From Bacteroidales bacterium (GTDB lineage: Bacteria; Bacteroidota; Bacteroidia; Bacteroidales; 4484-276): a stretch of 50,799 nucleotides of DNA. A program made the translations under genes and the position numbers. The notes below the pieces were generated by a model. The model had not been told where the DNA came from. It saw only the letters and a program-made list of their open reading frames with translations, and made no database searches. Below are positions 17,901-26,395 of the stretch, piece after piece (position 1 is the first letter of the stretch; each line of letters opens with the position of its first letter). Location of the stretch: contig JACZJL010000041.1 of the NCBI GenBank assembly GCA_014860585.1, positions 1 through 50,799 of the forward strand. The letters are read 5' to 3'.

Positions 17901-20309
17901 AATACGCCCGGTGTGTACAATGTTTCACTCACTGTGACCAATGCGTTCGGATCGGATACCGAGACCAAAACTGATTTCATCACCGTGCAGGTTGTTCCTT
18001 TGCCAGTAGCAGATTTCAGCGCTTCGGCCACAACAATTTACGCCGGCGAGTCGGTGAATTTTACCGATCTTTCCACAAACAATCCCACCTCCTGGAGCTG
18101 GTCATTCGCGGGCGGAACCCCGGCGTCGTCTTCATCACAGAATCCGGCGGTGGTGCACAATACGCCCGGGGTGTACAATGTTTCACTCACTGTGACCAAT
18201 GCATTCGGATTGGACACCGAGACCAAAACTGATTTCATCACCGTGCAGGTTGTTCCTATGCCAGTAGCAGATTTCAGCGCTTCGGCCACAACAATTTATG
18301 CCGGTGAGTCGGTGAATTTTACCGATCTTTCGACCAACAATCCCACATCATGGAGCTGGTCGTTCACGGGCGGAACCCCGGCGTCGTCTTCATCACAGAA
18401 TCCGGCGGTGGTGTACAATACGCCCGGGGTGTACAATGTTTCACTCACTGTGACCAATGCATTCGGATCGGACACCGAGGCCAAAACTGATTTCATCACC
18501 GTGCAGGTAAATAATCCGCTAATAGCAAATTTCATAGCAGATACCACACAAATCTATAAAGGTGATGTCGTTCACTTCTATGATCTCTCCAGCGGAGATC
18601 CTACATTCTGGAATTGGGAAATCCAGGGAGGAACACCTTCGGTTTCTTACCAGAAAAACCCGGTAGTGATATTTAACCAGACTGGGGAATTTGATGTGAA
18701 ACTGACTGTATCTGGCGTCAACGGCCAATCGGAGATTTTCAGACAGAAATACATCAAAGTGTTGGAAGTGATTCCATTGTTTCCTCCAGGTTGGGATTTT
18801 GTCATTACCGGATCACAACATGTTATTGCCGTGCCTTTGCAGGCCAATCCGCGTATTTTGGACGTTCCAATTGCTCCTGGTGATTATGTTGGAGCATTTT
18901 ACACTGATACCTATGGTAATTTAAAATGTGGCGGCGCCACCCAATGGAACGGCACATCCAACATCGCAGTGATGGCTTATGGCGACCAGTTTTTCACTCC
19001 GTTAAAGGATGGTTTTGCTTTTAATGAAGCGTTTAAATGGAAAGTGTTTTCTTATAGCCATAATAGGGATTTCGATGCCACCCCAACTTACGACCCGATG
19101 GCGCCCAACCAGGGAAACTTTCTTCCCATGGGACTTTCGGCGCTTTCGGACATTTATGCCGGTACCCTGTTTAATGTCAATATTCCTGAAGGATGGAGCG
19201 GCATCTCAAGTCCGGTTATACCTTATGATCCTGATTTCGACCAGCTCTTTGCCAGTATTCTGGGCGACCTGACTATCCTGTATAACTTTAATGGAATGTT
19301 CTGGCCTGGACAAAACATCCATTCACTTGATACCTGGACAAATACCGGCTACACTATCAAAATGGAAAACAGTGCCACATTGGAATTTGGCGGTGATCTC
19401 ATCACCAGTAAAAATCAGCTTGTTAACGCAGGAACCAGCTATCTTGCGGTTCTTGTTCCCTGCGAGGTTGAAACTGAGGCATTATTTGCCCCCCACCTCA
19501 ATAAATTACTACTTGTGCGCAACATTACCAGCACTCAGGTTTACTGGCCATTGTATGGGATCAATACACTTGAATATTTGATCCCGGGTAATGCCTATTT
19601 CGTGGTTGCCACTTCCAACTTCACCCTGACTTTCCCCCAATGCCCGGCAGAAAGCAACTTTAAAACAGCTTTGCCGGATTTCAATATGCAACCGGAAGTA
19701 CCCTGGACACTTTGCAGCCCAACACCGTCGGTACATACAATAGCTGTTACCGGAAAGGCAACCGGTTCGTTGGTGGCGGGTGATATCCTGGGAGTTTTCA
19801 ATACTGCGGGTGATTGCTGCGGATGGGCTGATTACCAGTCAAAAAACATGGCTATTCCTGCCTGGGGAATTGACCTCACAAGTGAAAAACAAGTTGGCCT
19901 TGTCCAGAATGAACTGCTGACTTTTAAGCTTTTCCGGCCTTCTGCCAATCTTTCCTATGACCTGCAAATCACCTGGGATCAATCAATGCCTGACCAGGGA
20001 CTGTATAATTCCGGCGGCCTTTCAGCCATCACCGGTATCAGTTTGACCACGGGTGACAGCGCTGACGCTGACCCGTTTGAGGTGTTCAGCCTTTATCCCA
20101 ATCCCGGTAACGGCCTTTTCAACATCAAAGGTGTCAGTAACGTCCGTAGGATTTCAGTAACCCATCCCGACGGCCGCCTTGTGGCTGATATCGAACTCAG
20201 TGGTGAAGAAACTGTGGCCATCAACCTTACTAATCATGCACGGGGAATTTACCTGGTCAGGGTTTTCACCGCCTCAGGAGTGCAATTTAGGAAGATCGTG
20301 CTGGAGTAA
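14910..20309 (+). CDS. Secreted subtilisin-like protease with PKD repeats and T9SS domain
   Basis: A 1799-residue exported serine protease. In order: signal peptide (1-25); propeptide-like region (about 30-190); S8 catalytic domain with Asp244 (IIDGGIDYTHSD), His278 (NHGTHVAGT) and Ser453 (GTSMACPHTSG); a fibronectin III-like domain (about 525-625); a PKD domain (about 630-710); a jelly-roll-like domain (about 712-855); four near-identical 86-residue PKD repeats (about 860-1200); a divergent fifth PKD; a domain shared with the upstream gene (FPPGWDFVITG ... GAFYTDTYGNLKCGGA); a GWSG module; a further WTLCSPTP domain; and a type A T9SS sorting domain (LYPNPGNGLFNI to the end). It probably degrades extracellular protein. 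Substrate binding by the PKDs is inferred. Confidence 0.93.
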   Translation: MKTRFTIYCILFILLHFLPTVYIAGQNSKNFSGIRPDHYMVVLGERPPIDLNNVPSDAYEPGKLKIKLKAGLERLMPDQPFHSGPAGYVITGIPSLDAVNQAFEIKAYNPLFAGLYETGVRSSEFQERHKAWGFHLWFELIVDEKTDVLEAVRRFSALKEVEIAEPEYRKRLVVDQLSPNNPEPEKYPDATSGLRWTPNDPQYTSQWHYNNTGQQGGTPGADISLQEAWDIEKGSSDVIVAIIDGGIDYTHSDLAGNMWSGIGYNFVTGSSTVTAHNHGTHVAGTVAAVNNNNVGVAGVAGGSGSNDGVRLMSCQVFTTTSNGGFHLAPVYAADNGAAISQNSWSYTNQGVYDQSVLDAIDYFNLNGGGDVMTGGITIFAAGNDNSSGQWYPAYYSGSFSVAATNNQDIKAWYSNYDTWIDISAPGGETNSVTARGVLSTLPGNSYGYYQGTSMACPHTSGVAALMVSLGYGQLSSTQVANFIRTTTDNHYGVNPAFIGKLGTGRLNAHSALLAVQSVISSVANPQSFTATTVSSSQINLSWTKNPDNNSVMVIWSWNGIFGDPTDGVIYKNGDPITGGGLVLYRGSNTSFSHTNLNGSTIYYYKAFSYNLTNEYSVGLSTNATTLSGPFADFEANPTTTMLTIPVTFTDASGGGTFNSWLWNFGAGANPSTATGQGPHSVVYYTTGNKTVSLTVDGTYTATKVDYITVNELSFSSSGTYTAGDISTDYNFQSLPGSSSCPGSLTVTIPAGAEITSVDVSYQMTARNNGWKSEQRSQLRCVSPGGTSESVLFSGTGNSTGAQAYNRTGLTIANGVTGGGNIQFQLHAGRTWGGSGCNTTYNKVDNNTWTVTVNYLLSQEPVADFSASATTIYAGESVNFTDLSTNNPTSWSWSFTGGTPASSSIQNPAVVYNSPGVYNVSLTVTNAFGSDTETKTDFITVQVVPLPVADFSASATTIYAGESVNFTDLSTNNPTSWSWSFTGGTPASSSSQNPVVVYNTPGVYNVSLTVTNAFGSDTETKTDFITVQVVPLPVADFSASATTIYAGESVNFTDLSTNNPTSWSWSFAGGTPASSSSQNPAVVHNTPGVYNVSLTVTNAFGLDTETKTDFITVQVVPMPVADFSASATTIYAGESVNFTDLSTNNPTSWSWSFTGGTPASSSSQNPAVVYNTPGVYNVSLTVTNAFGSDTEAKTDFITVQVNNPLIANFIADTTQIYKGDVVHFYDLSSGDPTFWNWEIQGGTPSVSYQKNPVVIFNQTGEFDVKLTVSGVNGQSEIFRQKYIKVLEVIPLFPPGWDFVITGSQHVIAVPLQANPRILDVPIAPGDYVGAFYTDTYGNLKCGGATQWNGTSNIAVMAYGDQFFTPLKDGFAFNEAFKWKVFSYSHNRDFDATPTYDPMAPNQGNFLPMGLSALSDIYAGTLFNVNIPEGWSGISSPVIPYDPDFDQLFASILGDLTILYNFNGMFWPGQNIHSLDTWTNTGYTIKMENSATLEFGGDLITSKNQLVNAGTSYLAVLVPCEVETEALFAPHLNKLLLVRNITSTQVYWPLYGINTLEYLIPGNAYFVVATSNFTLTFPQCPAESNFKTALPDFNMQPEVPWTLCSPTPSVHTIAVTGKATGSLVAGDILGVFNTAGDCCGWADYQSKNMAIPAWGIDLTSEKQVGLVQNELLTFKLFRPSANLSYDLQITWDQSMPDQGLYNSGGLSAITGISLTTGDSADADPFEVFSLYPNPGNGLFNIKGVSNVRRISVTHPDGRLVADIELSGEETVAINLTNHARGIYLVRVFTASGVQFRKIVLE
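17493..18505 (+). repeat. Four tandem 258-bp PKD-coding repeats
   Basis: The sequence GCAGATTTCAGCGCTTCGG recurs at 17493, 17751, 18009 and 18267, exactly 258 bases apart. The copies are nearly identical even at third codon positions, which indicates recent amplification or ongoing gene conversion. Each unit codes one complete 86-residue PKD domain, so copy number can change without breaking the frame. Confidence 0.95.
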
Positions 20310-20372
20310 ATTTGGTTTTCGTTTTACTTTCGAACGAAGACACTATTTTTAACCTGTTTTAGAGCTGGATAA

Positions 20373-20609
20373 AAAAGCAGGTACAACCTGCAGAAATAGT
20401 TTCGGCTTAGGCTGGAGTCTAAGCCCAATCATTGCCAGACGGGGCTCCACCTCATTTGGTCTATTATGTCAGGCTCCGGTCTGCCAAATCCATCTGAAAC
20501 CTGTAATTTTAAAAGCTGAAAAATATTGCTTTGGCTGAAACCCAAACCGAACCATTGTTCAGACGGGGCTCCACCTCATTTGGTCCATTATGGCAGGCTC
20601 CAGCCTGCC
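20373..20609. repeat. Intergenic repeat cluster with hairpins
   Basis: The 438-base gene-free stretch 20310-20747 contains two 50-base copies (20436-20485 and 20560-20609) that differ at only about four positions. Each is preceded by a more diverged part with GCTTAGGC/GCTTTGGC words. The second copy ends in an 8-base perfect stem, GGCAGGCT-CC-AGCCTGCC. The left end (GCAGG...CCTGCA, AAATAG, GCTTAGGC) also matches the element at 1337-1400. This looks like a small dispersed non-coding repeat family. Confidence 0.7.
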
Positions 20610-20725
20610 TTTATGCCTTCTCATTCAAAATCATACTATATAAAATGATGAGCAGTTCTCATGGCACTCGATAAAAAAGAAACAGCCAATTTATTTTTTC
20701 TCGTAATCTGTGGTGCTAAAAGTTT

Positions 20726-20733
20726 TATTTTTG
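20726..20733 (+). promoter_or_regulatory. -7 promoter element of tRNA-Thr
   Basis: TATTTTTG, an exact TAnnTTTG match, 14 bases before the 5' end of the tRNA. Confidence 0.5.
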
Positions 20734-20747
20734 CAGCCGCAATTAAC

Positions 20748-20820
20748 GCCACCTTAGCTCAGTCGGTAGAGCAGCGCATTCGTAATGCGCGGGTCGTGGG
20801 TTCGAGTCCCATGGGTGGCT
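20748..20820 (+). tRNA. tRNA-Thr (anticodon CGT)
   Basis: A complete 73-base cloverleaf: acceptor GCCACCT/GGGTGGC, D stem GCTC/GAGC, anticodon stem GCGCA/TGCGC with loop TTCGTAA (anticodon CGT, Thr codon ACG), T stem GTGGG/CCCAT with loop TTCGAGT, discriminator T. CCA is not encoded. A run of T follows immediately and may end transcription. Confidence 0.95.
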
Positions 20821-20854
20821 CTTTTTTTTTAGGGTTCAAAAGGTTTGCCCAGAC

Positions 20855-21898
20855 CTAATTGAACTCCAGCAAAAGCTCGTTGTTGTCAATAATAACGTTT
20901 TTAAGGGTGAAAGAACCCTTTCCACTAAAAATCACCCGCGTCAGGATTTGAAATTCACTGTTGGTCTGTTCATCAAGGTTTTTTACCTTTGAATTGAAAA
21001 CTTCCAGTTGCTCCAAATGATTGATAACAGCATTTTGCCAGGCCTCCCAAAGGCCGTATTTCAGGCTGAAATATTGGGGATAAGGGTTTGTAACTTTAAT
21101 GGAATCAATATCTTTGGCAATTTTGTATTGGAACCAATGATCGAACTCAACAGTACTCATCGTATCATTTCCCGATTCAATAACGATGCCTTCGGGAGAA
21201 AAAATCCTATGGTAACTGAATAACTCTTTTGCCCCTGAGCAGGTTTCGTGGTACAGCCAGTTTTTCGATTTTCCGATGATTGCAGGCTTTTTTGACCTGG
21301 TCAACTCCGACTCAAAATTCTCCATTAAAATTCTTACCCTGTCACAGTCTTTTGTTGGATTTTGTGATTCGGCCAGGCTGATCAGTAGTACCGCTTCTTG
21401 GTTCGCATTGTAATCCTGCTCGATTATACTGATGTTTTCAGGGTTGAAAGATAACTCCGCAAAGATGCTGGTAAATGAGTTGAATTTTCCGAGGGTCTTC
21501 CTCGTTTCTTTGTCGAGGTAATAGTTATCAAGCACATTTTCAATCTCATATTCTCTTGATAGGGCCAGCATCGACAAAGCCCTGGCAAATGCCTGGTTGA
21601 AAGCTGACACAGAATCCATTCCGGGATCGGAAATGCCGTGAGCCACATGGTGACCTGTGTGATGGTTTAAACCGTCAAAAAACCAGGCTGGCAGCGCAAC
21701 CGGGCTAAAATTACCCCTGCGGGCGGTTTGCTCTGTCGGAACAGAAATTGTGATTGTGTCATTCTCAAACTGAGCCTCAAATAATCCCTTAAAAGCCTCG
21801 TAATCTTTCTCCACCTGCTTTTTATACGGCTCTGTTTGTCCAAATAAATGCACAGTGAAGATGTAGAATAGAAAAAACAGGGAAAATGGTTTTTGCAT
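20855..21898 (-). CDS. Exported protein with possible LPP20-like segment
   Basis: Not a family I can name with certainty. The 347-residue protein has a signal peptide (about residues 1-20, MQKPFSLFFLFYIF, ending before QTEPYKK). A segment near residues 80-130 (HGISDPGMDSVSAFNQAFARALSMLALS) resembles the alanine-rich LPP20/FlgO-type helix start. The rest is mixed alpha/beta with no catalytic motif I can see. It lies just downstream of, and on the same strand as, an LPP20-like lipoprotein gene; a terminator lies between them, so it is probably transcribed separately or by readthrough. It belongs with the caspase island by position only. Function unknown. Confidence 0.7.
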   Translation of the reverse strand: MQKPFSLFFLFYIFTVHLFGQTEPYKKQVEKDYEAFKGLFEAQFENDTITISVPTEQTARRGNFSPVALPAWFFDGLNHHTGHHVAHGISDPGMDSVSAFNQAFARALSMLALSREYEIENVLDNYYLDKETRKTLGKFNSFTSIFAELSFNPENISIIEQDYNANQEAVLLISLAESQNPTKDCDRVRILMENFESELTRSKKPAIIGKSKNWLYHETCSGAKELFSYHRIFSPEGIVIESGNDTMSTVEFDHWFQYKIAKDIDSIKVTNPYPQYFSLKYGLWEAWQNAVINHLEQLEVFNSKVKNLDEQTNSEFQILTRVIFSGKGSFTLKNVIIDNNELLLEFN

Positions 21899-21910
21899 GA
21901 TGATTTCAAT

Positions 21911-21961
21911 AAAAAACCCTGACTTCCCGGCGCTTATGGCAAACCACGAAAAGTCAGGGTT
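21911..21961 (-). terminator. Intrinsic terminator of the LPP20-like lipoprotein gene
   Basis: An 11-base perfect stem, AACCCTGACTT (21915-21925) with AAGTCAGGGTT (21951-21961), followed on the minus strand by six T. It begins 20 bases after the stop codon at 21981. Confidence 0.8.
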
Positions 21962-21980
21962 GGGAGTTCATTGATTAGGT

Positions 21981-22568
21981 TTACCTGTTTTTAAACTCCT
22001 CCATCTCTTTTTCGAAAGTCTTTTTGAAGTTTTCGTACTGGAAGTCAATTTTCAGCTTCTCGTCGTCTGAAATTCTCTTTGACATACCGTTTGCGATTTC
22101 AGCACCGGCCAGCTCAATGGCAACATAACATTTATAGTTGCCCTCGGCTGTTTTGGTGTATTCCTCGCAAATGGTGCGAATGCCATTGAGTTGCTGATCA
22201 ATTACTTCACGGGATAGTCCTTCGTACCTTTCGCGATCTTCGATGGCCTGACCGGAAGTGTAGCTCGAAAAATAATTGTCAATGACCGCTTTTACCGTGG
22301 TTTCGATGGATCCGGCAAGTGCCAGACGGGCATTGCTCATGGCTTTTTTCTTTGCCATACTCTGATTGGTGCTCTCTGCCACATCATTTGCCCTGAAATA
22401 TTCTGCATCGCTGAAGTATTCAGGACCAGAGCAATACATTTCAATTTTTTCTTCTCCTTTAGGTGCAGATGTACTTTCTTTGGAGGATTTGCAACCCTGC
22501 ATCAAAGGCATAGCGAACATTGCAGCCACCGCTAAGAACAAAAACGAACGCAAGTAATCTCTTTTCAT
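21981..22568 (-). CDS. LPP20-like lipoprotein
   Basis: A 195-residue lipoprotein: signal peptide with lipobox ending PLMQGC (Cys26), a short linker, then an LPP20-type domain. The family signature is visible in SMAKKKAMSNARLALAGSIE and in the C-terminal half TAEGNYKCYVAIELAGAEI. LPP20-like proteins sit in the outer membrane or periplasm and their biochemical role is unknown. The gene is divergent from the caspase operon (promoters 22611-22618 and 22770-22799, about 150 bases apart), which hints at shared regulation. A third protein with a related N-terminal domain is coded at 26396-27229. Moderately sure of the family, not of any function. Confidence 0.75.
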   Translation of the reverse strand: MKRDYLRSFLFLAVAAMFAMPLMQGCKSSKESTSAPKGEEKIEMYCSGPEYFSDAEYFRANDVAESTNQSMAKKKAMSNARLALAGSIETTVKAVIDNYFSSYTSGQAIEDRERYEGLSREVIDQQLNGIRTICEEYTKTAEGNYKCYVAIELAGAEIANGMSKRISDDEKLKIDFQYENFKKTFEKEMEEFKNR

Positions 22569-22610
22569 AACAGTAATTTTTTGAATAATTATTTAGAATG
22601 AATGTTGGTG

Positions 22611-22618
22611 CAAATTTA
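22611..22618 (-). promoter_or_regulatory. -7 promoter element of the LPP20-like gene
   Basis: Minus strand TAAATTTG, an exact TAnnTTTG match, 43 bases before the ATG at 22568. It is divergent from the caspase-operon promoter. Confidence 0.5.
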
Positions 22619-22769
22619 GCAGTTTTTAAATCTGGTGGATTATTTTTAGAAAATTTTTTCTGACCCTACCCTGAGAGGATGGGACGACAGAAAAAAATAA
22701 ACCAGTGATCAAACCAAGTCTTGCAGGGTTGAATTATTTTCAAGTAGTAGGATATTTTTTCACCTATAA

Positions 22770-22799
22770 TTGCATTTCCATTAAAATGAATTAATTTTG
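22770..22799 (+). promoter_or_regulatory. Promoter of the first caspase operon
   Basis: TTG (22770-22772), 19 bases, TAATTTTG (22792-22799). This is the best two-part Bacteroidota promoter in the window. It implies a leader of about 54 bases before the ATG at 22859. Confidence 0.65.
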
Positions 22800-22858
22800 A
22801 AACTCCAAAAGTTAGTCTCAGGTTTTAAATCATCATTATTCAAACAAAATTAAGTCAC

Positions 22859-23857
22859 ATGAAAACCAGTCTTTTACGCATTTTAATATTATTGGTTGTC
22901 ATTGCTTTTATAGTGCTGGTTGCCCAAAATTGCAAAAAGGTTGACCTCGACCGCATTGCTTTGGTAAAAACCCTCAATGTGAGCAATGTCACTACCAATT
23001 CGGCGTCGGTGAGTGGCGAGATCATTGATGCCGGCGAGCAGGTGAAAAGTTATGGATTTGTGGTTGCTACCTTCCAAAACCCAACCATTACCGATCAGAA
23101 AGTAGTCAGTGGAACATCAGCCCAAACGGGAAACTTCTCCGGGATGGTATCCGGGCTTTCACAGAACACCAACTATTGGGTGCGAAGCTATGTGGAAGGG
23201 GAAAATGAGACCGTTTATGGCGATAATCTGTCATTTAAAACAGTGGCCGGTACAAGTTCAGCATGGCTAAACTATGACAACGGTCAGAACGCTGATGGTA
23301 TCGGTCTGCTCGAAGGTGGCAGCTTTGATGTGGCCATCAGGTTTACACCAGCCCAACTGGCGCCTTACAATGGTTTCAGGGTAACTAAAATCAAATTCTT
23401 CCCGCGGATGTATTATTCATCGCAATTCTCGGTGGAGATTTTTACCGGATCAAGTCTTGATGCGATGAGCCTTTCATACTTTGAAGATGTGAACTCACCG
23501 GTTCCTGACCAGTGGAATGAGGTCATACTGGAATCCGGCTTTCAGATTGACGCTTCTCAGGAAATGCTTGTCGGGTACTGGATTTACGGGCAGACGGCAG
23601 GGTATTATCCGGCGGGGATCGACAGCGGGCCGGCCAACGTGGGCTATGGGGACCTCATTTCGCTGGATGATGGAGTTACCTGGAGTTCATTAACCCAAAG
23701 CAGCACTTTTAACGGCAACTGGAACATCCAGGTTTTTGTGACTAACGAGGCAGGAAAAGAATTTAAGATCGGTCATTTGCCAGGTCCTCCCTCCCGAAAG
23801 TCAGGCGCTGTCAAGGGATCGCCGAAGATTTCCTCCTTCAGTTCATCTCAACGTTAA
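22859..23857 (+). CDS. Lipoprotein with Fn3-like domain
   Basis: A 332-residue lipoprotein: signal peptide with lipobox ending VAQNC (Cys25), then a fibronectin III-like domain (about residues 33-125; SNVTTNSASVSGEI ... LSQNTNYWVRSYVEGENETVYGD), then a beta-rich domain of about 170 residues (WLNYDNGQNADGIGL ... VEIFTGSS ... YYPAGIDSGPANVGYGDLISLDDG) often seen in Bacteroidota surface proteins. It is the first gene of a four-gene plus-strand run leading to a caspase; 20 bases separate it from the next gene. No enzymatic motif is seen. A surface or adhesive role is inferred from the domains. Confidence 0.75.
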   Translation: MKTSLLRILILLVVIAFIVLVAQNCKKVDLDRIALVKTLNVSNVTTNSASVSGEIIDAGEQVKSYGFVVATFQNPTITDQKVVSGTSAQTGNFSGMVSGLSQNTNYWVRSYVEGENETVYGDNLSFKTVAGTSSAWLNYDNGQNADGIGLLEGGSFDVAIRFTPAQLAPYNGFRVTKIKFFPRMYYSSQFSVEIFTGSSLDAMSLSYFEDVNSPVPDQWNEVILESGFQIDASQEMLVGYWIYGQTAGYYPAGIDSGPANVGYGDLISLDDGVTWSSLTQSSTFNGNWNIQVFVTNEAGKEFKIGHLPGPPSRKSGAVKGSPKISSFSSSQR

Positions 23858-23877
23858 CCTTTAAAAATTAGAATGTT

Positions 23878-24651
23878 ATGAAAAATATTTATAAAATCCT
23901 GGTTTTTTCATTTGTATTGGCCATGCCTTTGGTAATGAGTGTTGAAATCAAAGCTCAGTCGAAGGCACAGGTCGAAAATGTGAATTTTTTCGTTGAAGGC
24001 GAGAACCTGGTAATTACTTACGATATCGTCAAGGCCTCCTCGGGTGAGACGTTCGAGGTAAGTGTTAATATTGCAACAACATCCGGAAAGAAAATCAGCG
24101 CATTTTCGCTGCAGGGGGATGTGGGCCCCGGGGTGATTGGCGGAAAGTACAAGCGCATCACCTGGGATTTGAAAAAAGACAATGTGTATCTCGATGATGA
24201 AATTGAGGTGGAGGTAATCGCTCTCTCGATGGCTGTAAATAGCGGAGTCAATATCGGTGGGGCTTTGCTGCGGTCTGCAATATTTCCCGGATGGGGAAAC
24301 AGTTATGTGAAAGGAGGTGGACCATACTGGCTTATCGGGGTTGTGGCCTACGGTACGCTTGGAGGTTCAATCTATTTTAACAACCAGGCCTACAATGCTT
24401 ATGAAGACTATAAAAATGCCACAACAGCCAATGACCGTGACCAGTTCTACAATGATGCCGAGAGTCACAAAAACATGCAGAATACCCTTGCCATCACAAC
24501 TGGCGCCATATGGGCTATAGACCTGATCTGGACTGCCGTTCAGGCAGGCAACGCAAGGAAACAAGCTGCACAAAATAAAGTCTCGCTGGATTATTATTAC
24601 GATCCGATGGCGCAACAGCCACTTTTTAGAATTACTTATAACCTGAACTGA
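23878..24651 (+). CDS. Exported beta-domain protein with hydrophobic C-terminal part
   Basis: A 257-residue exported protein. The signal peptide is about residues 1-27. Residues about 30-120 form a beta-domain (VENVNFFVEGENLVITYDI ... KYKRITWDLKKD ... EIEVEVIAL) that matches the N-terminal domain of the SUMF1-like protein at 27464-28546. The rest has two hydrophobic segments (GGPYWLIGVVAYGTLGG and TLAITTGAIWAIDLIWTAV) separated by a helix rich in Ala/Asn/Asp, resembling the DUF5683-type module of Bacteroidota membrane proteins. Its stop codon overlaps the next start (TGATG), so translation is coupled to the caspase gene. Function unknown. Confidence 0.72.
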   Translation: MKNIYKILVFSFVLAMPLVMSVEIKAQSKAQVENVNFFVEGENLVITYDIVKASSGETFEVSVNIATTSGKKISAFSLQGDVGPGVIGGKYKRITWDLKKDNVYLDDEIEVEVIALSMAVNSGVNIGGALLRSAIFPGWGNSYVKGGGPYWLIGVVAYGTLGGSIYFNNQAYNAYEDYKNATTANDRDQFYNDAESHKNMQNTLAITTGAIWAIDLIWTAVQAGNARKQAAQNKVSLDYYYDPMAQQPLFRITYNLN

Positions 24652-26378
24652 TGCTTAAAATCCTGACTACTATGAAAACATACATCATCAGCGTTTTACT
24701 TTTATTCCTCGCGGCCTTCACAACAGCACAGGTAACCTCAGGTAAAAGCGAAGCCAAACGGGTTACATTCAAACAACCACAACAAGGCATCAACACCCGT
24801 GAAATTCCCGACCTGATTATTAAAGAGGAGAAGTTTTCCGACGAAAACGGGAACAACATTATCAATGCCAATGAAGAGTGCCTGATCAGTTTTAAAGTGG
24901 GGAACATAGGCAAGGGAATGGCATCAAATGTTGAAGTGACCATTTCGTTGAAAGGTGAAAAAGTGTATGGAGTAGTTTTCGATGAAAAGATCACGATCGG
25001 TGATCTTTCCGGTGATTCGGAAAAAGAGGTGACCATTCCGGTGAAAGCCGGCTCGAACACCCAGGACGGGTATGCAGAGTTTTTAATCGAAGTGGCTGAA
25101 TCTCGCGGTTTTGACGCTTACCCGCTGGAGTTTAAGATCGAAACCCGACGGTTTGCTGAACCGAAACTCGTGATTGCTGATGCCATTTTCAGCACCGAAG
25201 ATGGGGGTGTCATTAAACTCAACTACCCAATCAACCTCAAAGTGTTGGTTCAGAATATCGGCGAGGGAGAGGCAAAAAATGTAAACGTTAGGTTTGAACT
25301 AACCAATCCAAACTGTATTTTCCTTGGGGACAAAGATCAGTATGCGCTCAACTATTTGGACAGGGGAGAAAGTCGGGAGATGGATTTTCTGTTCACAGCC
25401 AACCGCCGCTACATTGAGCCAAAAATCCCGGTAAGGGTGGTCGCTACCGAAAGCTTTGGGAGATTTGGCATTGATACATTATTAAATGTTGGGTTGCAGG
25501 ATAACCTGACAGCACGCAACCAGGTGGTGATCCAGGGCATTGCCACCCCGGAAACAAATATTGAGATTGCCTCATTATCCTCGGAAGTTGACAAAAACAT
25601 TCCAAGAACAGGAAAAGATTTCCCCTTCAGGTATGCTTTGATCATTGGTAATGAGGATTATTCCAAATACCAGCGGGGGTTGAACACCGAAGCCAACGTA
25701 GAATTTGCCCGTCACGATGCCACCATTTTCAAAAATTATGCGCAGGATGTATTTGGGGTTCAGGAGAAAAATATCTTTTTCCTGACCGATGCCACAGCCG
25801 GTGAAATGAGGCAGAAGGTAGACCTGATTTCGAAACTTGCCGCCAAATCGTCTGACCAGGCTGAAATTATTTTCTATTATGCCGGTCACGGACTGCCGGA
25901 TGAAATGAGCAAGGAACCTTACCTGATCCCTGTGGATGTTGCGGGTTCAAATTTAAATGCAGCCATCAAGTTAGCTGACATTTATACAACTTTTAGCGAA
26001 AGTGGCGCCCGGCGGGTCACTGTCTTTCTTGATGCCTGCTTCAGCGGTGGCGGACGTGATGCCGGACTGATTGCTGCCAGGGCGGTGAAGGTGAAACCAA
26101 AAGAGGATCTGATCACAGGCAATATGGTTGTATTTTCGGCCAGCACCGGCGACCAGTCGGCACTGCCATTCAGGGAAAAACAACACGGAATGTTTACCTA
26201 TTTCCTGCTGAAAAAACTGCAGGAAAGTAACGGAAATGTTAACTATGGACAGCTATCTGATTACCTTGTTCAAAAGATTTCGATCGAGTCGTTGCGGGTG
26301 AATGGAAAAGAACAGGACCCAACGGTTAAAGTCAGCGTGAACCTGAACGAGGACTGGGAAAAATGGACAATCAACTGA
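24651..26378 (+). CDS. Exported caspase-family (C14) protein 1
   Basis: A 575-residue caspase-like protein with a Sec signal peptide (MKTYIISVLLLFLAAF after a short N-terminal extension). Two CARDB/NEW3-like beta-domains follow (about 45-165 and 170-285; IINANEECLISFKVGNIG and YPINLKVLVQNIGEG). The caspase domain runs from about 325 (FRYALIIGNEDYSKYQ) to 555, with catalytic His413 in YYAGHG and Cys463 in LDACFSGGG. The ATG at 24651 overlaps the upstream stop; a second ATG at 24672 also gives a good signal peptide. It is a close paralogue of the protein coded at 29280-30977. Export of a C14 peptidase implies an envelope substrate; which one is unknown. Confidence 0.88.
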   Translation: MLKILTTMKTYIISVLLLFLAAFTTAQVTSGKSEAKRVTFKQPQQGINTREIPDLIIKEEKFSDENGNNIINANEECLISFKVGNIGKGMASNVEVTISLKGEKVYGVVFDEKITIGDLSGDSEKEVTIPVKAGSNTQDGYAEFLIEVAESRGFDAYPLEFKIETRRFAEPKLVIADAIFSTEDGGVIKLNYPINLKVLVQNIGEGEAKNVNVRFELTNPNCIFLGDKDQYALNYLDRGESREMDFLFTANRRYIEPKIPVRVVATESFGRFGIDTLLNVGLQDNLTARNQVVIQGIATPETNIEIASLSSEVDKNIPRTGKDFPFRYALIIGNEDYSKYQRGLNTEANVEFARHDATIFKNYAQDVFGVQEKNIFFLTDATAGEMRQKVDLISKLAAKSSDQAEIIFYYAGHGLPDEMSKEPYLIPVDVAGSNLNAAIKLADIYTTFSESGARRVTVFLDACFSGGGRDAGLIAARAVKVKPKEDLITGNMVVFSASTGDQSALPFREKQHGMFTYFLLKKLQESNGNVNYGQLSDYLVQKISIESLRVNGKEQDPTVKVSVNLNEDWEKWTIN

Positions 26379-26395
26379 TTTTTAATTTTTTCAAA

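Noticed and set aside
17522-18547. Repeated minus-strand frames of 83 codons spaced by 258 bases
   Set aside because: They are shadows of the identical PKD repeats on the plus strand.
20661-20858. Plus-strand 65-codon frame across the tRNA
   Set aside because: It runs through the complete tRNA-Thr gene, which explains its conservation; no separate coding signal.
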